The notes beneath the pieces were generated by a model. It did no database searches, was not told where the DNA came from, and was given only the letters and a program-made list of their open reading frames with translations. A program made the translations under genes and the position numbers. Source: CAZYAK01 sp964403335 (GTDB lineage: Bacteria; Patescibacteriota; Gracilibacteria; Peribacterales; Peribacteraceae). From it: 64,000 nucleotides of DNA. Every line of letters begins with the position of its first letter. The stretch's first letter is position 1. The stretch covers positions 15,907-79,906 of the forward strand of contig CAYOFI010000006.1 of NCBI GenBank assembly GCA_964403335.1. Direction: 5' to 3'. This document shows, in pieces, positions 33,400 to 40,109 of this stretch.

Positions 33400-33661
33400 T
33401 GGTCCGTTGGATTGACATCTTGGGACCGGCCTTCATGGCGTTCGCTGCAGCCGGTTTCTCCGTGGAGACCGGAGGCGGTGCGCCCTGGGGTGCGCCGTCG
33501 TTCTTGGGCGGGTCTTGGGGTAGGGGTGTCATAGAAAAAAGTGGGTATGAAGTATGAACATCAGGTGACGCGTCAAACCCTGCGGACTTACTGTTAGCGC
33601 TTGTGGAAAAGGAAAAACTACGATGAACGGGCTGCCTGGTTCTGTACGTACCTGTGCACGC
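33400..33661. other. Intergenic stretch without a supported gene
   Basis: Between two convergent genes. A minus-strand frame from 33532 encodes a proline-rich sequence but runs antisense through the perfect hairpin and into the methyltransferase-like gene, so I do not call it. Nothing else recognisable. Confidence 0.4.
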
Positions 33662-35896
33662 TCACTCGTCTGTTTCTTGCAATGAGTGATCGAACACATA
33701 GTCGGCCACTTCCCGGCCCATTTTCATGCCCGCCTGCTGGTCGAACTGCCAATGCACTCCCAGATACACGCGGCTTTGGGAGTTTTCAAACACGGCTTGG
33801 TACAAATCCCGGAAACTGCGCGGCGCGTACGGGCGCACGGCACCTTTGTTGTCGGTCGTCACGCCGTTGAGCTCGTCGGATACGAAGGTGAATGGGATAT
33901 CCGCCGTCCCGTAGAAGCGTTCGATCACGCGGAAGACGGCTGTCCCGAACGTGGCATGGCCCGACGGATATGCCGGGAACGGCGGCGTGAAATTGTTCAT
34001 GGTCATGTTGCTCATGGGGGCGCCAAGCGGCGTCCAAGAAGGATTGCCTTGGGTGAGCGGGTTTTGATCGCCCTGGTGTTGAGCGGTGCCGTCGGCTTCG
34101 CGGATGCCGATCACCGGGCGCCAGAGGTCGTAGTAGTATTTTGATTCCCATGCGGCAATGCCGCCATCGGCTTGTGCCAAGTTAATGAGGGCGAACAAGC
34201 GCGCGTTGTCGTCGATGCTGTTTCCTTTCTGCTTGGCAATCACCTGCGTGATTTGGTTGTACAGACGCGGCGGCGTACCGATTTTTTTGACGCCGTCGTA
34301 TGCCCAGAAGATACCGATCTGCGTTTGATCCGTGGTGCGAGTGGTGGAACTGGTCACGCCGTCTCCGCCGTACTGCAGCAGTTCGTTGAATGCCGCGGCG
34401 TATTCCGGACTGTTGAGCGCGGGCGGGGGGGCCGAGCGGAATTGCGTGCTGCTGTTGATGACGAAGGGTCGGACGTTGCCCCACTTGGCGCCCATAAACG
34501 GTTGTGTGGGGTTGGTGGGATCCTGGCGGTGGCGGCCGGCAAGAGGGCTGGGCGTGTGCACGTAGTTGGTGACGGAGTTGTCGTTCTGCCTGGCGGTAAT
34601 GACCTGCGCCGCCGCACTCAGACCGATGCTGCTGCCCAGATACTTTGCATTGCCCTCGGGAATGCGGCTGAGGTGCGCAGACAACGCGGTCTCAAACACC
34701 TGGCGCTGGCGCGGATAGAGCGAGACCAATGTTTGGTAGGCGGCCTGCGCGACAGCGGCGTCCACAGACACGTCGGAATGATCATCGTATGGGATTGCGG
34801 CGATGTACGGCGCGTGCGTGCGGAAAATGGAATTCACCGCCTCGTACACTGCGGCTTGCACCATGGCCAGCGCGCGAGAGGACGAACCCGGTCCTGCTTG
34901 TTCCGCGGCTCCGTACGTGCCCGTGTGGTCCGCGGCGTTTGCGTCCAGCGCGACGGTGTTCCACCACAGCACGGGGTCGCCCAATGCCGTTTCGTACTGC
35001 TGTGATCCCACGCGCACCGTGGCATCGTCTTCATCATCATCGGTTTCCACGGTAATGGAGAGTTCGGCACCCGGTGCGGCGGACCGTCGCACCCGGACGG
35101 AGAACGTCAGTTCTTCGTCGTCGTTCGCATCAATATGCACGCTTTCCCAACGGACGAGATCGTCGCGCAGGGTGTCTTCATCATCCGCATCCACGGCTTC
35201 CAATCCATCATCCAATTCCACAAGAACATCCGTGCGCGCATCCTCGTCCGTCTCGTTTTCGACGGTGATGCGCACCGTGAACTGCCGGCCGGCAGAGACC
35301 GTCTCTTCGTCCATATGCAGGCGGACGTGGACGTCGGAATTGCTGCGGGATGCCGATCCGTCATGCGCTTGATCCGCCATCATGACGATGTAGGCCATTT
35401 CTCCTCTGCGCAGCGGAGCGTGCATGGCTTGCATGCTGTGCGGAACCGCGTTCCATTTCACCAGCTGCATGTAGTACGGCATGTACCAATCGGGCCCGTT
35501 GGTTGCGGCGTGCGAACCTTCGTAGGCGCGGACGGTCATGGCGGAGGCTTCGGCGAAGGTGACCTCTGCATCCGGATGGAAGGAGCCGTCGGTGTATCCG
35601 GTGACTACGCCGCGTGCGCGTCCGGCACAGGCGTAGCGGGCAAACCACTCGTCATGCACGTCGGTAAAACAGAAAGAACCTCCCGCATCCTCCCCGGTCG
35701 CTTCCATCAGGATCTTGAGCATTTCGGCCCTGTTGATAGTGGAATATTCGCCAAAAGTGCCATCCGAGTACCCCTGTGCGATGCCATGTGCCCGGACGTA
35801 GGCGATGGCGTCGGCATAGTCATCGGCTGATCGAGCCCACCCCGTAACGGGTGTCAGAACCTGGATAAATGCCAGTAAAACAGCCAGAAAGCGCAT
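33662..35896 (-). CDS. SLH-domain vanadium-dependent haloperoxidase
   Basis: Secreted enzyme of 744 residues. Signal peptide (1-22); SLH repeats (about 23-175, with GYSDGTFGEYSTINRAEMLK and GYTDGSFHPDAEVT); a very acidic beta-rich spacer (about 185-300); then a PAP2/vanadium haloperoxidase domain. All vanadate ligands and acid-base residues of the fungal chloroperoxidase family can be placed: Lys586, Arg593, Ser645, Gly646, His647, Arg709 and His715, with the same 7- and 6-residue spacings. Family members oxidise halides with H2O2 or act as phosphatases; no bound metal can be told from sequence. Surface attachment by SLH is inferred. A TATAAT box ends 17 nt before the ATG. Confidence 0.85.
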   Translation of the reverse strand: MRFLAVLLAFIQVLTPVTGWARSADDYADAIAYVRAHGIAQGYSDGTFGEYSTINRAEMLKILMEATGEDAGGSFCFTDVHDEWFARYACAGRARGVVTGYTDGSFHPDAEVTFAEASAMTVRAYEGSHAATNGPDWYMPYYMQLVKWNAVPHSMQAMHAPLRRGEMAYIVMMADQAHDGSASRSNSDVHVRLHMDEETVSAGRQFTVRITVENETDEDARTDVLVELDDGLEAVDADDEDTLRDDLVRWESVHIDANDDEELTFSVRVRRSAAPGAELSITVETDDDEDDATVRVGSQQYETALGDPVLWWNTVALDANAADHTGTYGAAEQAGPGSSSRALAMVQAAVYEAVNSIFRTHAPYIAAIPYDDHSDVSVDAAVAQAAYQTLVSLYPRQRQVFETALSAHLSRIPEGNAKYLGSSIGLSAAAQVITARQNDNSVTNYVHTPSPLAGRHRQDPTNPTQPFMGAKWGNVRPFVINSSTQFRSAPPPALNSPEYAAAFNELLQYGGDGVTSSTTRTTDQTQIGIFWAYDGVKKIGTPPRLYNQITQVIAKQKGNSIDDNARLFALINLAQADGGIAAWESKYYYDLWRPVIGIREADGTAQHQGDQNPLTQGNPSWTPLGAPMSNMTMNNFTPPFPAYPSGHATFGTAVFRVIERFYGTADIPFTFVSDELNGVTTDNKGAVRPYAPRSFRDLYQAVFENSQSRVYLGVHWQFDQQAGMKMGREVADYVFDHSLQETDE

Positions 35897-35948
35897 AATA
35901 CAAATGGCTGAACATTATACTTATGTATGTAATATTGTCAACCATCTC

Positions 35949-36905
35949 TTACGGGTGGCCCGGGTGGGACTGCGACTGTGCGGGTGTGTGATGTTGCGGA
36001 GCATGGTGCGGCCCAAACGTGCGTTGCATGATGATGTGCGCGGCTTTCTCATGGTCGCGGACCATGTGCAGTTCGGTGTGACCGGTTTCCGCGGCATTCG
36101 TCTCTATTTTGATGGATCCGTAGCGCAGCACGTACCCAAACAACGTGCCGAAGTACGGTTTGACGTTCGTGATGGCGTGATAGTTCACTTGGTTGATGCT
36201 GCGGCCGAGCAAATACTGATTTTGCCAAATAAGACGCCGCGACGTGACGTAGATCACGTCATAGCGGTAGTCCAGCCAGGTCTTCCATACAAACAGGATG
36301 GCAAACAGGAACAGTCCCAAGGAAAGCGTAAGCACCACGACGTTTTCTCCGAAGTACAACAGTATGCCGATGGCGATGGAGCTGGAAAGAATCGGAGGCA
36401 GGCACCCGATGATGAAGTAAATGGGATGCATGGAGACGATATAGTCGATGGTTTCTCCTTGTACCAAGCTCAGTCCGCGCTTGAGCTTGGTATCTTCAGC
36501 AGCGGACGCGCCCTCAATTTCTCCCAATCGTATCAGCCGGATCAGGCGCAGCAATCTGAAGACCCGGACGTACTGCGTGCCCAAGAAGCCCAGGAAAAAC
36601 GGCAGAACGGACAGCAAATCCACAATGCCATAGAATGAGAACATATAGGTCAAACGCCTGGGTGCCGCGTACACATGCAGGGCGTATTCCATGGTAAACA
36701 AGATTGTGGTGATGATTTCGATGGCGATCAGTACGTCATGGTATTTGCTGAGCACCGGCATGAATTCCAGCGGCAGCACTGCCAAAGAAAGAATGATGCA
36801 CGTGATGAGCAGCACGGTGTACAAACTGCCTACCGTTCCTTTCCCGTGGACCAACACGTTCCAGATCCGCGCTCGCATATCGTCGGCAGGACGCTGCTCT
36901 GTCAT
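35949..36905 (-). CDS. Voltage-sensor domain fused to a bPH2 domain, no pore
   Basis: A 318-residue membrane protein. Residues 27-128 form a four-helix voltage sensor: S2 with Glu73, S3 with Asp96 (DLLSVLPFF), and S4 with five arginines every third residue (Arg114, 117, 120, 123, 126). Two further helices (about 162-184 and 187-207) follow, without a pore loop or TxGYG filter, then a bacterial PH2-like domain (about 208-296, with YDVIYVTSRRLIWQNQYLLG and VKPYFGTLFGYVLRYGSIKIET). The tail is His-rich (about 300-318). It may be a voltage-responsive regulator or a voltage-gated proton pathway; both are inferences. The ATG lies 8 nt after a TGCTATAGT box. Confidence 0.75.
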   Translation of the reverse strand: MTEQRPADDMRARIWNVLVHGKGTVGSLYTVLLITCIILSLAVLPLEFMPVLSKYHDVLIAIEIITTILFTMEYALHVYAAPRRLTYMFSFYGIVDLLSVLPFFLGFLGTQYVRVFRLLRLIRLIRLGEIEGASAAEDTKLKRGLSLVQGETIDYIVSMHPIYFIIGCLPPILSSSIAIGILLYFGENVVVLTLSLGLFLFAILFVWKTWLDYRYDVIYVTSRRLIWQNQYLLGRSINQVNYHAITNVKPYFGTLFGYVLRYGSIKIETNAAETGHTELHMVRDHEKAAHIIMQRTFGPHHAPQHHTPAQSQSHPGHP

Positions 36906-36913
36906 ATGCGGGG

Positions 36914-36922
36914 ACTATAGCA
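36914..36922 (-). promoter_or_regulatory. Extended -10 promoter (TGCTATAGT), leaderless type
   Basis: Minus-strand extended -10 whose hexamer ends 8 nt before the ATG at 36905. Confidence 0.6.
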
Positions 36923-37006
36923 TGAAAAGGCGATATTCGTACGCCGCGCCTCGGCCCACCGGAGAACGATGGTGGTGTGCCATCACGACCGAAAGAGGGT
37001 AGAGAC

Positions 37007-37063
37007 AGCAGTTCGTCATCCTGTATTTACCGGTGTTATCTTGCAGAACGGTCATGAACTGCT
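37007..37063 (+). promoter_or_regulatory. Inverted repeat bracketing the promoter region of the MutS-like gene
   Basis: AGCAGTTC (37007-37014) and GAACTGCT (37056-37063) are exact complements 41 nt apart. They flank a TTATCT -10-like box (37036-37041) just before the ATGs at 37067/37079. Confidence 0.35.
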
Positions 37064-37078
37064 TCAATGATCCGTCCT

Positions 37079-38866
37079 ATGCCCATCGAATGGACAGACC
37101 ATCAGGCGCGGCACGAGAAATTGAACGCAGAGTATGCGAAGAAATATCCACAGTGGAGAGACATGCCGCAATTGACGTTGGATCTTGTTCGACGAGAAAC
37201 CGCATCTGCAACGAATCGCCTGGTACGGAGCGGCATGGTGCCCCAATTGGAAGGGTGGACTGATGTGTCGGGCCCGTCCGGAGCGGAAGGAATCTCCTTC
37301 CGTAAATTCGAAAAGCAGCGCGCTGAATATGGGTTTGATGACATCGATCTTGTTCGGGCGCTCCTGGCGATGATCGAGGTCGTCAACGTGTCCGGCGCAG
37401 AAGCGTTGACCATCGGAGAGGGCACGGACAGGGCCTATCAATTTGTTGCCGGGGAGATGGATGTCCGGTCGGATTGGAGGAAAATGCAGGGACAATTAGT
37501 GAATTGCTTCATTTTTTTGCAGACCGTATTGACCCAGGCGAAGTCCGTTCTGCAGCGGCATCCGTTTTTTCAGCAAATTGATGTTCTTCTTGCCCAGTTG
37601 CAGGTCCTGGTGTCATTCGTGGAAAAATCGAGTTTGCAGGCCGGGTCGAGATCTTCCTCTCTGCAACTGCCGGATGACGTCGCAGCTGCTCTGGGAATCG
37701 ATGCCAATCAGTCCACAACGACCGACAACGCCTATGTCGCGAAGAAAGAAATTTTTACACGCACGGTTCTTGGCCAATGGGCGAAATATTTTTTGCAGCT
37801 CACTGTTCTGTTTACTGCGCAATTGCGTGCCGCTGCGATCGACAAATCCTACGGCGGCATTGTTCCGACGCTTCTCGACAGCACGGACGGATTGCAGCTG
37901 GACATGCGCGGCGTGGTGCATCCGGCGTGCAGAAACGGCATGATGTCCGAAGGCTATTTTCCGGACTCCGGAGATTTGCATCGAGGGAAGCTCATCAAGT
38001 TATTGCTTGATGCCAAGCTTCTGGCGCCTTTGGAAAAGACCAGCTTTTTCGTATGGAACCGCGCCGCCACCCTTGAGCAGGTAAAAACCACCTTGGAAAA
38101 AGCAAACGTGTCTCCGGAGGCGACGAAGAACATAGAAGGACTTTTTCATATGGCGCACTATGTGCCGTTCGATGTGCGTATGGATGGGGATCGCAATATC
38201 AATATCGTCACCGGGACAAATGGCAGCGGAAAGACCACAAACATTCACGCGATCGTCTCGCAGCTGAAATTGGCAAGCGAAGCCCGCCTGGTGAGAGCCG
38301 CAGAGGCGAGGATGAGCTTGGTCGACGGTATTTATCATGACTTCAATGCGAATCGTGACGCCAGCGCTGCCAATGCCACGAGTCTCTTTATGGCGCAAGT
38401 GGAGTCCGTCTCCGGCTTTTTGCAGAACGGGACGCCGCACAGTTTTGGATTCTTTGACGAGCTCTTCAACGGCACCAATGTCGCGTACCAGCTTGCTCTG
38501 ACCATTGCCATCACCCAGGAGTTCTCCCGACGGAAGCTGCGTGCACTCATTTCGACGCATTTGCAGCATCTCCCGCAGATTGCCCAAGCCAGATGGGAAA
38601 CCGAGTTGAAGGGCATTTTCAAATTGCGAATGATGACACCGGAGCGCGACGGCACGGGTGTGCCCGGGGTGAGGAATCTGCATGTTAATAACCGTCATGA
38701 AATGGAACCGGGCGCCGTCTACGATAGCGATGCGTTCAGCATCGCGAAGAAAAAAGGACTGCCGGACGCCGTACTTGCGCAGGCGCAGAGCAATTACGAG
38801 CTGCTGCGTGGCCAAGAAACCATTGGCAATACGGAAGATGGTCAAATGACAGATTTTGTGATATAA
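37079..38866 (+). CDS. Divergent MutS-family ATPase
   Basis: About 595 residues from Met 37079 (an in-frame ATG 12 nt upstream is an alternative). The C-terminal half carries a MutS ATPase: Walker A TGTNGSGKTTNIHA (about 377-390), a signature-like stretch around SLFMAQVESVSGFLQ, Walker B SFGFFDELFNGT and the H-loop STHLQHL. The N-terminal half has MutS-like helical core and lever features but no recognisable mismatch-binding domain I with its Phe-x-Glu, and no Smr domain as in MutS2. It is thus a MutS-III/recombination-type or lineage-specific member. It is alone, with no mutL nearby. Role probably in DNA junction processing; uncertain. Confidence 0.7.
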   Translation: MPIEWTDHQARHEKLNAEYAKKYPQWRDMPQLTLDLVRRETASATNRLVRSGMVPQLEGWTDVSGPSGAEGISFRKFEKQRAEYGFDDIDLVRALLAMIEVVNVSGAEALTIGEGTDRAYQFVAGEMDVRSDWRKMQGQLVNCFIFLQTVLTQAKSVLQRHPFFQQIDVLLAQLQVLVSFVEKSSLQAGSRSSSLQLPDDVAAALGIDANQSTTTDNAYVAKKEIFTRTVLGQWAKYFLQLTVLFTAQLRAAAIDKSYGGIVPTLLDSTDGLQLDMRGVVHPACRNGMMSEGYFPDSGDLHRGKLIKLLLDAKLLAPLEKTSFFVWNRAATLEQVKTTLEKANVSPEATKNIEGLFHMAHYVPFDVRMDGDRNINIVTGTNGSGKTTNIHAIVSQLKLASEARLVRAAEARMSLVDGIYHDFNANRDASAANATSLFMAQVESVSGFLQNGTPHSFGFFDELFNGTNVAYQLALTIAITQEFSRRKLRALISTHLQHLPQIAQARWETELKGIFKLRMMTPERDGTGVPGVRNLHVNNRHEMEPGAVYDSDAFSIAKKKGLPDAVLAQAQSNYELLRGQETIGNTEDGQMTDFVI

Positions 38867-38932
38867 ATATCAATAATGTTCGGCTGTCATAGCCAGAGCA
38901 GAGCGGATCATTTATCCATCGGAGGTCGACGC

Positions 38933-39193
38933 ATGCGGTGGTGCATCGCAGTCATGTTGTTCGGTCTGCTGACGATGAGCGCGCAGGCGCAGTCGGCGGT
39001 TGAGCACGATGACGCGGCCGCGAAGGCCGCGGAAAAAGCGGACAGGGGGCAGGAGAAGTCCGGGCTTTCACCGATCGGCATTCTGTGTCTCGTCCTCACC
39101 GTCGTCGCCATTGCGACGGCGGCCGTCATCCTGATTTTCCTGTGGCGGCCCGGCGCCACCCCCGACGTCGATCATCGATATTTTATCGACTGA
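38933..39193 (+). CDS. Small secreted or membrane protein of unknown function
   Basis: 86-residue protein from the ATG at 38933, fixed by GGAGG at 38921-38925. It has a signal peptide (about 1-20, ending SAQAQS), a short charged Ala/Lys/Asp segment, one TM helix (about 45-69) and the short tail ATPDVDHRYFID. No family recognised. It is one of three genes in the window with a strong Shine-Dalgarno and a strong hairpin terminator. Confidence 0.55.
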   Translation: MRWCIAVMLFGLLTMSAQAQSAVEHDDAAAKAAEKADRGQEKSGLSPIGILCLVLTVVAIATAAVILIFLWRPGATPDVDHRYFID

Positions 39194-39212
39194 CCTCCGA
39201 AAAAGATCCGCA

Positions 39213-39243
39213 GGGCTCTTGAGCACTTTGTGTTCAGGGGCCC
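39213..39243 (+). terminator. 14-bp hairpin terminator
   Basis: GGGCTCTTGAGCAC-TTT-GTGTTCAGGGGCCC pairs along its whole length with three G-U pairs. It ends the small membrane-protein gene and lies just downstream of the convergent ferredoxin-like gene. Confidence 0.65.
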
Positions 39244-39254
39244 GCTTCAGAGTG

Positions 39255-39605
39255 TTACTCGGAAATCCCACCGCGGAAGAGTTTGTGTGCAAGCAAAGGG
39301 GGCCGCTTGGCGAGCGACTGTGTGCGTTTGCATTCCCGTGCCCACGCAATCAGCTCCTGATATTCCTGCTCGCGCAAATTCTGAAACCACTCCGTCCCGT
39401 GCTCTGTAATGATGCGCGCGATGCTGGCGTACTCGCAGGCGTCTTGGCAGGTGCTGATTTTCATGGAGACTGTCTCGTGCAATCCTTCCGCATTCCAAAT
39501 TTCCCGCAACGTTTCCGGATGGATGTCCGGATTTGCGCCGCAGGTGTCCCCGCAGCAAATCAGCAAGCGGCACAGGGGAGGCCGGGTGCTGTCTAAGGGA
39601 ATCAT
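39255..39605 (-). CDS. Thioredoxin-like [2Fe-2S] ferredoxin-type protein
   Basis: Small protein of 116 residues from Met 39605. Cysteine pattern CCGDTC near residue 18-23 and STCQDAC about 35 residues later, followed by a strand and EWFQNL, resembles thioredoxin-like [2Fe-2S] ferredoxins. Four Cys could hold a [2Fe-2S] cluster. The C-terminal helix (EYQELIAWARECKR) is basic. Electron partner unknown. It is 13 nt downstream of the GIY-YIG gene on the same strand. An alternative is a zinc-binding small protein. Confidence 0.55.
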   Translation of the reverse strand: MIPLDSTRPPLCRLLICCGDTCGANPDIHPETLREIWNAEGLHETVSMKISTCQDACEYASIARIITEHGTEWFQNLREQEYQELIAWARECKRTQSLAKRPPLLAHKLFRGGISE

Positions 39606-39618
39606 AGCTTGATACACA

Positions 39619-39858
39619 TCATAAACGCTTTTTGGAAAAAGCTCTTCCTGATTGTGTCTTCAGGTATCTCTCAAATTCCTCTGCACGCTCTCTATTACGA
39701 AATCCAGTGAACGTTACAAGTTCCCAAGCGACGTACTTGCTCGTGTGACTTGAATGTCCAGAGTTGTGTTCCATGACTCTTCGTCTGAGGTCATTCGTTA
39801 CTCCGACGTACCAGTGTTTCTGGTCGTTGGATTGCAGTGAATAGACATAATGCCACAT
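39619..39858 (-). CDS. GIY-YIG domain protein (UPF0213-like)
   Basis: Single GIY-YIG nuclease domain of 79 residues from Met 39858. The motif appears as YVYSLQS and YVGVTN, followed by DLRRRVMEHNSG with the catalytic Arg and a C-terminal Glu-containing helix (RAEEFERYLKTQSG). Stand-alone members of this size are common, with unclear DNA-related roles. A hairpin touches the start codon. Confidence 0.82.
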   Translation of the reverse strand: MWHYVYSLQSNDQKHWYVGVTNDLRRRVMEHNSGHSSHTSKYVAWELVTFTGFRNRERAEEFERYLKTQSGRAFSKKRL

Positions 39859-39878
39859 AGGTGTACAAAAATACACCT
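39859..39878. promoter_or_regulatory. Hairpin abutting the GIY-YIG start codon
   Basis: AGGTGTA-CAAAAA-TACACCT. On the minus strand it ends exactly at the ATG, so it could block initiation in RNA or serve as a DNA operator. Confidence 0.45.
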
Positions 39879-39995
39879 TAGCAAGTGTATGTAAAGCCCG
39901 TCTTCGTCTCCGCTTCGCTACGACTACGACGCGGCATCTTCTCTGTCATTTCCGCCCAATCACGACGTAGTTCGCCAAAGGCGAACGAAGACGGA

Positions 39996-40074
39996 TGGGG
40001 CGAGCGACGGGACTCGAACCCGCGACCCTCAGGACCACAACCTGATGCTCTAACCAAGCTGAGCTACGCTCGCC
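39996..40074 (-). tRNA. tRNA-His (GTG anticodon)
   Basis: Cloverleaf on the minus strand. An 8-bp acceptor uses an encoded extra G (G-1, complement of 40074) paired with C73; D arm GCTC/GAGC; anticodon stem TCAGG/CCTGA with loop TTGTGGT; T arm GCGGG-TTCGAGT-CCCGT; encoded CCA (complement of 39996-39998). The G-1 is the identity element read by HisRS, and hisS is in the same window. Confidence 0.95.
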
Positions 40075-40109
40075 ATGAAAAAGGAACGACCGGAGGATAC
40101 TAAAGCCAA

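Noticed and set aside
33227..33532. Minus-strand frame for a 101-residue proline-rich protein
   Set aside because: It runs antisense through a perfect hairpin terminator and into the methyltransferase-like gene; no domain and no ribosome-binding signal.
39885..40103. Plus-strand 72-residue frame across the tRNA region
   Set aside because: It is the antisense of tRNA-His (contains the well-known GERRDSNPRPSG-type artefact).
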